Source: Phycisphaeraceae bacterium (GTDB taxonomy: Bacteria; Planctomycetota; Phycisphaerae; Phycisphaerales; UBA1924). From it: 64,000 nucleotides of DNA. Under the pieces are notes generated by a model that worked only from the letters and a program-made list of their open reading frames with translations, was not told where the DNA came from and ran no database searches. Where the stretch lies: assembly GCA_007693965.1 (NCBI GenBank), contig RECQ01000046.1, positions 124,001 to 188,000 on the forward strand, in the 5' to 3' direction. Shown piece after piece: positions 1 to 8,700 of this stretch. The position numbers were made by a program, and so were the translations under genes. Position 1 is the first letter of the stretch, and each line of letters starts with the position of its first letter.

Positions 1-2
1 AG

Positions 3-512
3 ATCCACCACAACGTCGGAGGCCTGCCCAAGGACCTTAAGTTCGAACTGGTCGAGCCGCTGCGTGATCTCTTCAAGGACGAGGTGCGCAAACTGGGCGA
101 GGTGCTGGGCCTGCCGGATCGGATCGTCTGGCGCCACCCCTTCCCAGGGCCGGGGCTGGCGGTGCGCGTGCTGGGCGAGGTGACCAGGCCGCAGCTCGAC
201 CTGCTGCGCGACTGCGACGAGATTCTGCAGGAAGAGGTCATCTCCGCCAACCTGCACCGGGCCCTCAGCCAGGTCTTCGCGGTGCTGCTGCCGGTGCAAA
301 GTGTTGGCGTGATGGGCGACGGCCGGACGTACGAGAGCGTGGTGGCGATCCGAGCCGTGGAGACGCAGGACTTCATGACCGCCGACTGGGCCCGGATCCC
401 CTACGACGTGCTGGACACGATCTCGCGGCGGATCATCAACGAAGTCCGCGGCGTGAACCGGGTTGTCTACGACATATCGAGCAAGCCTCCGGCGACGATT
501 GAGTGGGAGTGA
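3..512 (+). CDS. guaA: GMP synthase (glutamine-hydrolysing), C-terminal part
   Basis: This is the 3' end of guaA; the gene starts before the window. GMP synthase converts XMP to GMP with glutamine and ATP in the cytoplasm. The frame is open from base 3 and begins with HHNVGGLP, followed by [18 protein letters not shown], both hallmarks of the C-terminal dimerisation domain. The protein ends in PPATIEWE, the usual terminus of the family, so the 3' end looks intact. The GATase and ATP-pyrophosphatase domains lie outside the window. The next gene begins about 32 bases after the stop. Confidence 0.95.
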   Translation: MHHNVGGLPKDLKFELVEPLRDLFKDEVRKLGEVLGLPDRIVWRHPFPGPGLAVRVLGEVTRPQLDLLRDCDEILQEEVISANLHRALSQVFAVLLPVQSVGVMGDGRTYESVVAIRAVETQDFMTADWARIPYDVLDTISRRIINEVRGVNRVVYDISSKPPATIEWE

Positions 513-544
513 ACGGGGCTGGCGCGTCAACCAGGGACACTGCC

Positions 545-829
545 GTGAACATCCGCCTGTACATTGATCCAGAAACCGCCCAGCCACACATCTTCAGACA
601 CGGAGTTCGCGAGCATGAAGTCGAGGAGGTCCTCGCCAGACCCATGGAGGACCGCTCCGGCCGGGAGGGATCGCGGGTCGCCATCGGGAGAACCCGAAGC
701 GGACGCTACCTCAGGATTATTTATGTTCCCGACAGCCGATCGAATGGCGTCTTCATCATCACGGCCTACGATCTGAAGGGAAAACCGCTGGCCGCCTTCA
801 AACGGAGAATGCGAAGGAAACCCAAATGA
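545..829 (+). CDS. DUF4258/BrnT-like small protein, candidate toxin
   Basis: A 94-residue basic protein resembling the small RNase-like toxins grouped under DUF4258/BrnT. An HGV..HEVEEVL helix near the start is followed by strands with RYLRIIYVPD and a terminal ITAYDLKGKPLAAFKRRMRRK. I chose the GTG at 545, which has AGGGAC about seven bases upstream; an in-frame GTG at 503 would overlap the end of guaA. The stop overlaps the next start by ATGA, so the two genes are translationally coupled, as toxin-antitoxin pairs often are. The toxin role is inferred from fold resemblance and pairing only. Confidence 0.7.
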   Translation: MNIRLYIDPETAQPHIFRHGVREHEVEEVLARPMEDRSGREGSRVAIGRTRSGRYLRIIYVPDSRSNGVFIITAYDLKGKPLAAFKRRMRRKPK

Positions 830-1023
830 GCGAGAATCAGTATCCACCCAACTGGGATGAAGATCGGATCCGTCGTGTGCTGGAGCACTACAAGAGCCAG
901 TCCGAAGAGGAGGCCGTCGCCGAGGACGAGGCTGCCTGGGATGACGTCACACAGACCATCATGGCTGTCCCCGTCGACCTCGCGCCGGCGGTCCGGGATC
1001 TGCTCTCAAGAAGGGCTTCCTGA
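826..1023 (+). CDS. Small acidic protein, candidate antitoxin partner
   Basis: A 65-residue, strongly acidic protein whose ATG overlaps the stop of the preceding basic DUF4258-like gene by four bases. The sequence has a WDEDRIRRVLEHY segment, an acidic AVAEDEAAW middle and a C-terminal VPVDLAPAVRDLLSRR helix. Pairing of this type of small acidic protein with a DUF4258-like protein is common in planctomycetes and cyanobacteria. No DNA-binding fold is obvious. Antitoxin function is inferred from order, charge and coupling. Confidence 0.65.
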   Translation: MSENQYPPNWDEDRIRRVLEHYKSQSEEEAVAEDEAAWDDVTQTIMAVPVDLAPAVRDLLSRRAS

Positions 1024-1144
1024 CTGTCGCAGAGCGTTGAGCGTGTGGGACTCGCGACTCCGCGAGCAATCTGAGCGTCTGGATCATCCCGTGCGGCGAG
1101 GACGCGGCCGCGACTCGTGACCACGTACGTGGAGAAAGAGCGCG

Positions 1145-1372
1145 ATGTCATCGAAGATCAAAGAATTTGACGTGGTCGCCCTGCATATTGATCTCCCTGA
1201 TGCGGGACTCTGCGCAGGGCAGACCGGGACGGTCGTCTACGTTCACAATGACGGCGAAGCGTTCGAAGTCGAGTTTCCGATCGAGGCGCGGCGCAGTGTT
1301 GTCGAGACGGTCGATGCGAAAGACCTGCTCAAACTCCTGAACCTCGGGATTCGCAGGGCGCAGGCGGGGTGA
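1145..1372 (+). CDS. DUF4926 domain protein
   Basis: A 75-residue protein matching the DUF4926 pattern: FDVVALHIDLPDAGLCAGQTGTV and then EAFEVEF, ending near VDAKDLLKL. The start ATG has GGAGAAAG about five bases upstream. Members are small SH3-barrel-like proteins found beside toxin-like genes in accessory loci; their activity is unknown. It lies 121 bases after the candidate toxin-antitoxin pair, on the same strand. Confidence 0.75.
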   Translation: MSSKIKEFDVVALHIDLPDAGLCAGQTGTVVYVHNDGEAFEVEFPIEARRSVVETVDAKDLLKLLNLGIRRAQAG

Positions 1373-1425
1373 TTCGCGAGTCCATCGTGTGCTCAAGCAG
1401 CGCGAGAGCCTCTCAGAGGAGTAAG

Positions 1426-1488
1426 ATGGCGTTTTCAGCGTTTCGCACGCTTCTACGCCGCGCCCGCTCCGGACCCGCCTTCGCATGA
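1426..1488 (+). CDS. Possible 20-codon leader ORF before aroB
   Basis: An ATG at 1426 preceded by AGGAG opens a 20-codon frame (MAFSAFRTLLRRARSGPAFA) whose TGA overlaps the aroB ATG by ATGA. aroB itself has no clear ribosome site, so translation of this leader could deliver ribosomes to it. The alternative is that TAAGAT at 1422-1427 is a promoter -10 and the frame is chance. No homology is recognised. Confidence 0.3.
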   Translation: MAFSAFRTLLRRARSGPAFA

Positions 1489-2657
1489 TCGCTCACCGCA
1501 TCACACTTCATTCAAGCGCCGACCGCTCCTACGACGTCGCCATCGGCGCCGATCTCCTCTCCACGCTCGGCCCGCGCCTCGAAGCTCTCTTCGCCGCCCG
1601 CCCTCCGAGGCGCGTCTTCGTCGCCCACGACGACCAGCTCCCCTTCGGCCTCGTCGAGACGGCCACCGAATCCCTCCGCCAGGCGGGCTTCGAGGTCGCC
1701 TCCGAGACCATTCGCGCCTCCGAAGAAAACAAAACGCTCGAAACGCTCCAACGCCTCCTCATCGCCCTCGCCGAGTCGCGGCACGAGCGGACCGAGCCGG
1801 TCGTCGCCCTCGGCGGCGGGGTTACGGGCGATGTCGCCGGCTTCGCCGCGGCTTCCTACCGCCGCGGCGTGCCGGTCGTTCAGTGCCCCACCACGCTTCT
1901 CTCGATGGTCGACGCCTCCGTCGGAGGCAAAACGGGCGTCAACCTGCCCACCGCCTCCGGCCTCAAGAAGAACCTCGTCGGCTCCTTCTGGCAGCCGGCG
2001 CTGGTGCTCATCGACATCCACGCACTGCGCTCCCTCCCCGATCGCCACTTCCGCGCCGGGCTCGCCGAATGCATCAAGCACGGGCTGATCGCGCGCTCGG
2101 TGGGCGTCGAGACCGATCTGCTCGACTGGACCGGCGCCAACATGGCGGCGATCGTCGCGCGTGATGAATCCATCCTTCCCGAGCTGATCCGGCGCAACGT
2201 GGCCGTGAAGGCACACGTCGTCAACGGCGACGAGCGCGAGGAGGCGCCCTCCGCCGCCGGAGGCCGGGCCCTGCTGAATCTCGGCCACACCTTCGCCCAC
2301 GCCATCGAGACCATCCCCGGCCTCTCCCCCGACGGCGACGCCTCCCACGCCCCCCTGCTGCACGGCGAGGCGGTGGCGCTCGGCCTCGTGGCGGCGGCAG
2401 CGGCGTCGGCGCGGCTCGGCGAGCTCGATCCGTCCCACATCGACGCGGTCCGCGCCATCCTCACGCAGGCGGGCCTTCCCATCGCCATCTCCGACCTGCC
2501 GGACGCCGAGCGCATCATCGAGGCGATGTCGCACGACAAGAAGGTCGCCTCAGGCCGCCTGCGGCTGGTGCTGCCTGTCTCACAGGGCGAGGCCCGCGTG
2601 ATCGAGGATCCGGCCCGTGAGGCGGTCGAGGCCGGCGTCGACGCCATACGGTGTTGA
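1485..2657 (+). CDS. aroB: 3-dehydroquinate synthase
   Basis: AroB converts DAHP to 3-dehydroquinate, the second step of the shikimate pathway, using NAD and a divalent metal. The 390-residue length is close to the family norm. Visible motifs are the NAD-binding GGGVTGDVAGFAAASYRRGV region, PTTLLSMVDASVGGKTGVN, the metal-site AECIKHG and NLGHTFAHAIE, and LLHGEAVALGL. The ATG overlaps the stop of a possible 20-codon leader. It is the only shikimate gene in the window and is followed by 148 non-coding bases before the ParA gene. Confidence 0.96.
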   Translation: MIAHRITLHSSADRSYDVAIGADLLSTLGPRLEALFAARPPRRVFVAHDDQLPFGLVETATESLRQAGFEVASETIRASEENKTLETLQRLLIALAESRHERTEPVVALGGGVTGDVAGFAAASYRRGVPVVQCPTTLLSMVDASVGGKTGVNLPTASGLKKNLVGSFWQPALVLIDIHALRSLPDRHFRAGLAECIKHGLIARSVGVETDLLDWTGANMAAIVARDESILPELIRRNVAVKAHVVNGDEREEAPSAAGGRALLNLGHTFAHAIETIPGLSPDGDASHAPLLHGEAVALGLVAAAAASARLGELDPSHIDAVRAILTQAGLPIAISDLPDAERIIEAMSHDKKVASGRLRLVLPVSQGEARVIEDPAREAVEAGVDAIRC

Positions 2658-2805
2658 AATCCCCAAACTGGGGCGTTTTCTGCCCTTGTTCAAGGGTCCG
2701 GATACGAACATCCGATAAGTCGCACGAGGGCGCGGGCGCCGCGGCGGTCGTCGATCGCTCCGGTCTCGCGTCCATCCATGAACTCCTAGCAGCTGGAGAT
2801 GGCCC

Positions 2806-4215
2806 GTGCGCACCATCGCCATCGTCAATCAGAAGGGTGGATGCGGGAAGACCACCACCGCCATCAACCTCGCCGGCGTTCTCGCGCGCCGGGGTCAGCG
2901 CACGCTGCTGGTCGATCTCGATCCGCAGTCGCACTGCGCCGTCGGCCTCGGCATCCCGGATGACGGCGTCGACATGCACATCGGCGATGCGATGCTGCTC
3001 GAAGACCCGACGCGCTTCGATGAATCGCGGCTCCTGTGGCGCATCAACCGCAATCTCGACCTCGCCCCCAGCGCCATGAAGCTCGTCGCGCTTGAAGCCG
3101 CCCGCGGCGGGCTGGCCGACGCCGCCGACCGCGACCAGCGCCTCGTCCGCGTCCTTGACCGCTTCCGCGATCGCTACGAATGGGTTCTCATCGACTGCCC
3201 CCCCGCCATCGGGCTGCTGACCTACAACGCGCTCCGGGCCGCGGACGAGACGGTTATTCCCGTCGAAACCTCCTTCTTCGCCATGAAGGGCGCCGACCGG
3301 CAGGTGCGCACCATCCGCTCCCTCGCCCGGCGCCTCGGCGGACAGACCCCCTATCGCATCCTCGCCACCATGCACGATCCGGAGAGCTCGCTTGCCTCGG
3401 AGCTTCTGCACGAGCTCGATCAGCAGTTCGGCGACCGGCTGATCCCGCATGTGATCCGCCTGGATCGCAAGCTCAAGGAGGCGGCGACCTTCGGCCAGCC
3501 TCTCGTCGATTACGATCCCGACGCCGCCGGCGCCCGCGACTATGCAGCCGTCGCCGAGTTTCTGAACGAGAATGCTCCCGGAAAAACCCGGGCCCGGCCG
3601 CACGACGCGTCGACGGTCGCCGCCGTTGAGAAGCCCGTCCCCATCACGCAGACGAAGATCAACTCCATCGCGCCGCCTGTGCAGCCGACGGCGATGCCGG
3701 AGGTGGAGGTCCCCGCGACGCAGAGCCGGGCCGCGGACCTGGCCCGCCGGGCCCGCCAGCTTCTGGAGCGGAGCGCCGAAATCCAGTCGCGCCTGGAGGC
3801 GGACGCCGATGTGAACGCCGCCATGCGGCGTATGGAGCGGCCCGAGCGCCCCCATCCCGAGGCCGCCGAGAGCAAGCGGTCCCAGCTGGCGAGGATTCTC
3901 GGCGCCGTCGAGACCAGCCGCGGCGTGCTCTTCTCCTACGTCGCCCCGCCCGGGCGGCGCGTCGCCATCGCCGGCGACTTCAACCGCTGGTCCGACTCGA
4001 CCACGCCGCTGCGATACAACGACTCCGTTGGCGTGTACGAGACGATCGTCGAGCTTCCGCCCGGACGCTGCGAGTATCGCCTCGTTGTCGATGGACACTG
4101 GCAGCCCGATCCGTACAACCGAAACACAACGGTGAATCCGTTCGGAGAGCGGAACAGCGTCGTGGTCGTGACACGCAGAACCGCGGATCAATACATCGGC
4201 GAAGGCGCCGACTGA
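2806..4215 (+). CDS. ParA/Soj-type ATPase fused to a glycogen-binding (CBM48-like) domain
   Basis: A 469-residue two-domain protein. Residues 1-250 form a ParA/MinD ATPase: deviant Walker A KGGCGKTT (10-17), Walker A' VDLDPQ and Walker B VLIDCPP. A linker with a charged helix follows, then residues about 368-455 form an AMPK/CBM48-type carbohydrate-binding domain (VAIAGDFNRWSDS, YETIVELPPGRCEYRLVVDG, NPFGE). The GTG start at 2806 has GGAGA about six bases upstream. ParA ATPases position cargo on DNA or membrane; CBM48 domains bind alpha-glucans. The next gene, 18 bases away, encodes a MinD-like protein without a P-loop, and no parB is present. Localisation of a glucan cargo is my inference. 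Confidence 0.88.
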   Translation: MRTIAIVNQKGGCGKTTTAINLAGVLARRGQRTLLVDLDPQSHCAVGLGIPDDGVDMHIGDAMLLEDPTRFDESRLLWRINRNLDLAPSAMKLVALEAARGGLADAADRDQRLVRVLDRFRDRYEWVLIDCPPAIGLLTYNALRAADETVIPVETSFFAMKGADRQVRTIRSLARRLGGQTPYRILATMHDPESSLASELLHELDQQFGDRLIPHVIRLDRKLKEAATFGQPLVDYDPDAAGARDYAAVAEFLNENAPGKTRARPHDASTVAAVEKPVPITQTKINSIAPPVQPTAMPEVEVPATQSRAADLARRARQLLERSAEIQSRLEADADVNAAMRRMERPERPHPEAAESKRSQLARILGAVETSRGVLFSYVAPPGRRVAIAGDFNRWSDSTTPLRYNDSVGVYETIVELPPGRCEYRLVVDGHWQPDPYNRNTTVNPFGERNSVVVVTRRTADQYIGEGAD

Positions 4216-4233
4216 CCCACCGAGGATAGAGCG

Positions 4234-5619
4234 ATGCACAGCAGCGCCTGGCGCGATGGCGGTTCGGGGTCGGAGATACCCCCCGTCGCCGATGACAACG
4301 CATACGACACCCTGACCGAGCTCTTTCTCGGTGAGTTCGGTGACTGCGCCCACGAGGCTGATGCGCCCTCTGATCCTGAGCCGCAGACCAGGCCTGCCCC
4401 ATCACGCGCCGAAACACCCACGCCACAGCGCCGGCCGGACAAACCCACGATCGAAGCCCTCGTCCTCGGTCACCTGCCCGTCATCGCCGGGCCATGGGCC
4501 GCCCAGTACGCCGCCCGACAGGCGGAGGACGACCAGCGATCCGTCGCCCTGCTGCGCCTCGGCGCCGGGCAGCTCTCCGTCGAACTCTTCGCGCCCCGCG
4601 GCGATGCGATCGAGGTCCCCCGCCGCACCGACGATCTGCACCTTGCACTGCAGGAGGCGGCCCGGCGCACAGATCGATGGATCCTTCGCGTCGAGTCCAC
4701 CGACGAGCCCTCGCTCGCGACGCATCCCGATGTCGAAACCATCACGCTGCTCTGCGGCGCCGATGAGGCGGCCATCGTCTCGTCATACCGAACCATCAAG
4801 TCGCTCGCGACGGGCGAGAACGGGCTCGCCGAGAGCGCCGACGCCCCCGCGATTCGCGTCGCAGTCATGGGCGCCGGAGGCGAGCGGGCCGATCGCGCCT
4901 GCCTGAAGCTCCGCCGCGCAGTCGACGCCTTCCTGGGCAGGCCGCTCGACATCGCCCCTCCGCTGGAGCGCATGGCGCCCGCGCCATCGCTGCGGCTGTA
5001 CCAGGCGCCCGTGGATCTCGATGCGACCGGACTTCTCACCGAAATCGAAGACGCCCTCCGGCCAACCACAGCGCCGACTCCCGCCTCGTTGCGATACACC
5101 GGAGATGAAGTCGACACACCAGCGCAGGCCGAGACGCCTGCGACGCCAGAACATGCAGGAGCGACAGCGCCGAACTACCGGTCCATGGTTGATTCGACCG
5201 TCGATCGTACTGCGGATGTCCTCCTCCACGCCGCGCCGGCGCTCCACACACAGCCCGGCGCGGTATTTTCCGTTCATCTCAAGGGGCTCCACACCCTGAC
5301 CGCGCGGTGCCCGTACGACGAAGCGGTCGAGCTCGCGCTCGACGGCGCCGGCGCGCTGCACCTGCTCGCCGAAGCCCGGCCCGAGGCCCTCTCGGCGTTC
5401 GCGATCGTCGAGGAATGGGCCCGGACCCATGCGTCCCTGCTGGCGATGACCGACGAGCACGCCCGCGGCATGGACACCAGCGCCCCCGCGCAGCGGCACC
5501 TGTTCACCGATTCACCGAAAACCGTCCGCCGCCTGCTGGACACCGATGTCCAGGTGCATCTGCTGGCGAAAACAGTGGTGGACGGACGCGATGTGCTCGT
5601 AAGCGCGGCGTTGAATTGA
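4234..5619 (+). CDS. MinD/FlhG-like protein lacking a P-loop
   Basis: A 461-residue protein co-transcribed with the ParA-CBM48 gene. Residues about 70-260 follow the order of a MinD/FlhG fold: a strand and helix where the Walker A would be (GHLPVIAGPWAAQYAAR), then ITLLCGADEAAIVSSYRTIKSLA, which matches the MinD segment TPEPTSITDAYALIK, then a strand and helix ending in DAFLGRPLDIAPPLERM, like the FlhG VNxV...FLGxxLxxLG segment. No GKT/GKS lysine is present, so ATP hydrolysis is unlikely. A Pro/Ala-rich linker leads to a second domain (about 330-461) that I do not recognise. The assignment to this fold is by pattern only. Confidence 0.6.
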   Translation: MHSSAWRDGGSGSEIPPVADDNAYDTLTELFLGEFGDCAHEADAPSDPEPQTRPAPSRAETPTPQRRPDKPTIEALVLGHLPVIAGPWAAQYAARQAEDDQRSVALLRLGAGQLSVELFAPRGDAIEVPRRTDDLHLALQEAARRTDRWILRVESTDEPSLATHPDVETITLLCGADEAAIVSSYRTIKSLATGENGLAESADAPAIRVAVMGAGGERADRACLKLRRAVDAFLGRPLDIAPPLERMAPAPSLRLYQAPVDLDATGLLTEIEDALRPTTAPTPASLRYTGDEVDTPAQAETPATPEHAGATAPNYRSMVDSTVDRTADVLLHAAPALHTQPGAVFSVHLKGLHTLTARCPYDEAVELALDGAGALHLLAEARPEALSAFAIVEEWARTHASLLAMTDEHARGMDTSAPAQRHLFTDSPKTVRRLLDTDVQVHLLAKTVVDGRDVLVSAALN

Positions 5620-5621
5620 GT

Positions 5622-5745
5622 GGTGAGTACCGAGTACCGAGTACCGAGTACCGAGTACCAAGTTCCGAGTACCTAGTACCGAGTTCCGAGTTCCGAGTTC
5701 AGAGTTCAGAGCACACAAGACTCGGCACTCGGTACTCGGAACTCC
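5622..5745. repeat. CCGAGTA tandem array with inverted right arm
   Basis: Between two converging genes lies a run of degenerate 7-9 base units (GAGTACC, GAGTTCC, GAGTTCA) from 5625 to 5710, then ACTCGGCACTCGGTACTCGG at 5722-5741, which is the reverse complement of the same unit. The whole can fold back on itself. The same unit family recurs at 21241-21442. It may act as a bidirectional transcript end, but there is no T-run. Confidence 0.85.
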
Positions 5746-5751
5746 CACTTC

Positions 5752-8700
5752 TCACGCCGGCTGCAGTGACGGCTCGGGCTCCTGTTCCGCCTTCTTCCGG
5801 CGCGACTTCTTCGATTGCTTCTTCGCAGTGGGCGCCGGCGTGTCGCCCGGAGCCGCCTCGTCGCGGCCGAGCAGAACGCGCAGCCCGCTCGACATCTCCA
5901 GCACCAGGCTGAAGAACAGCGGCACGAGGAAGATCGTGAAGAACGTCGCCACGATGAGGCCGCCGATCACCACCGAGCCCAGGCCCCGGTACAGCTCGGA
6001 TCCGGCGCCGGGGAAGAGCACCAGCGGCAGCATGCCCAGCACCGAGGTGGTCGTGCTCATGAAGATCGGGCGGATGCGCGTGCGGACCGCCTCGGCGATG
6101 GCTTCGGTCGGCGGCATGGTCTCGCCTTCTTCGCCCGCGCGTGTACTGCTCGTCGCCGCCGTGCCTCTCATGAAGTTCAACGACTGATGCACGATCAGAA
6201 TTGCGTTGTTCACCACCACGCCGATCAGGATGATGAAGCCGAGCATGGTCAGCACATCGAGCTGCTGCGGCTGGAGGATCGGGTTGCGCATCGTGATCTC
6301 GTGCACGATCTTCAGCCCCGCGAACCCGCCCACGATCGCCAGCGGCACGGTGAACATGATCACGAAGGGGTAGATGAAGCTCTCAAAGAGCGCCGCCATC
6401 AGCAGGTACACCACCACCAGGGCCCACACCAGGCGGGCCAGGGCGAGCTCCGGCGTCGTGGCGAGTCCGAGCAACAGGCCGCCGATCACCACGGCCAGCA
6501 GCAGCGCGCCCGCCGCCCCGTAAGCGAAGACGGCCCGGCGCCGGCGCATCGCGCGGACGATCCCGAACACGGCCACACCGGCGCCGGCGAGCATGATCAG
6601 CCAGGACACTCCGGTCGCAGCGCGCTGCCACGGCGCCGCAGCGGCATCCGGATTCCTCGAGCCCACCAGCGAACGCTTCACCTCGTCCAGCTTGGCCGCC
6701 GTCCCCTCGAGACGGATGCGCATGGTGCGATCGATCAGGCCCGCGGCCTGCACCGGCTCCACAATCTCCCTGCGGATCTCGCGCATCACGCTCTCAAGCG
6801 GTTCGCCCGAGGGCGGCGTGATGCGGATCGTGACGCTCGACAGCTCCTCGATGCGCTGGATCTCCTGCGGCGCCTGCGCGGGCACGATGTCCGCGATCGT
6901 GTCCATCGGCACCACGCGACCGCTCGGAGTCACGATCGGGATTGTCGCGAGCTGCTCCTTGTAATCCAGCCTGCCGCCGACGGGGACAACCACAAGGTCG
7001 ATGGTGTCGCCGTTGAAACTGAAATCGCCGACGAAGGCGCCGTCGAAGAGGGCGCGCGAAGCCACGCCCAGATCGCGCGTGGTCATGCCGAGCTCGCGCC
7101 CGGTGTTGTTCAGGCGCAGCCGCCACTCCGGCTGCGTCAGGTTGAAGTTCTGCGGATCCGGCCGCACGTCCTGGAATCCGAATTTCTCCCCGGAGAGGTC
7201 GAACATCCGTCGCGCCGCGGTGGTGACAGCATCCAGGTCGGGGCCGGAAACTTCGAGGTTGATCGTGTTCCCGCCGCCGGCGCCGCGGCCGAAGAGCGAG
7301 GTCTGCCGGGCGCCGCCGAAGGCGTCCGGGATGGTGTTCATCGCATTGGTGACAAGCTGGCCGACCGGCGCGACGACCTGCGGCTTGGCGCTGGTGGCGC
7401 CCATGAACATGCCGCCACCGCGCACGCCGATGAAGAAATTCTCGAGCGGAACGGGGTCGAAGGGTGGAGGCGGCTCAGGTCCGCCGCCGCGGCGTGGAAT
7501 CGGTGGGAGCGCCCCGTACGACTCCGGGTCGTTCGGATCTGCGGCGACGTACGGCGCCAACTGCGTCTCCAGACGACCCGATATGCTCAGCAATTGATCC
7601 AGCGACTGCCCCGGCGGCACCAGCAGCCCGCCGAAAACAAGGTTGCGGTTGCCCGCGGGCAGGTAGTCCAGCGGCGGCGCCAGCATGTAGGCGCCCAGCA
7701 GACTCATACCCGTCATGGCGATGATGATCGCCGGACGAAGCGTCCAGCCGCGCCAGCCGGTCATCAACCATTTCACAGCCGAGCCGACGTTGTACACCAG
7801 CCTGCCAAGCAGTGGCGCCAGGCCGAACAGACTCTTCCACCGCTTCTTGATCGGTCCATACGAGCTCTGGTTCTGCGCGCTCATCCACCGCGACGACGCC
7901 GCGGGAATCACCGTGATCGAGACGATCAGCGACAGGGCCACCGCCGCCACCACCGCCAGCGCGATGTCGCGGAAGAGCTGCCCGGCTTCTTCCTGGATGG
8001 TGAGGATCGGGATGAAGACGGCGATGGTGGTCAGCGTCGAGGCAAGAATGGCGCCCCACACCTCGCGCCCGCCGTTGTAGGCCGCCTCCATGGGCGGATC
8101 GCCGGCCTGCAGGCGCCGGTAGATGTTCTCCAGCACCACGATGGCGTTGTCCACCACCAGCCCCACGGCGAAGGCCAGCCCCGCCAGCGACACCACGTTC
8201 AGGCTTCGCCCGAGCGCCAGCAGCACCAGGAACGTGCCGATCACCGAGATCGGGATCGCCAGCGCCACCACGCCGGTGGAGACAAACGATCGCAGGAACA
8301 GCAGCAGCACCAGCGCCGCCAGGGCGCCGCCGATCCACAGGTTCTGCGTCACAAGCTGGATCGAGCTGGTGATGTAGATCGTCTCGTCATACACCTGCCG
8401 CATGCGCAGATCGGGTCCGACGGTGGGATGGATGTTGGGCAGAATCCGCTCGCGCACCTCGTCGAGGCGGGCCTGCAGGCCTTCCATAATCTCCATCACG
8501 TTGGATCCACCCTGGCGGATGGCGTTGATGGCGATCGCCTGGCCGGCGATGGAGCGGACGAAGCCGCGAAGCTTTTCGTAACCGATCTCCACCTCGGCGA
8601 CATCGCGCACGAAGATGGGCGCCCCGTCGCGGTGGACGATGACGGTGTTCAGTACCTCCTCTTCGGTCTCGAACCGGCCGAGGACGCGGATTCGATAGTC

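Noticed and set aside
2651-2680. Terminator after aroB (CCCC-AAACT-GGGG then GTTTTCT)
   Set aside because: The stem is only four bases and the T-run is broken; too weak to list.
5622-5745. CRISPR-like appearance
   Set aside because: Units are 7-9 bases with no spacers, and no cas gene is present.
5512-5748. 78-codon minus-strand frame with RNSVLGTRNLVLGTRYSVLGT-like repeats
   Set aside because: The protein repeats are only the translation of the CCGAGTA array.
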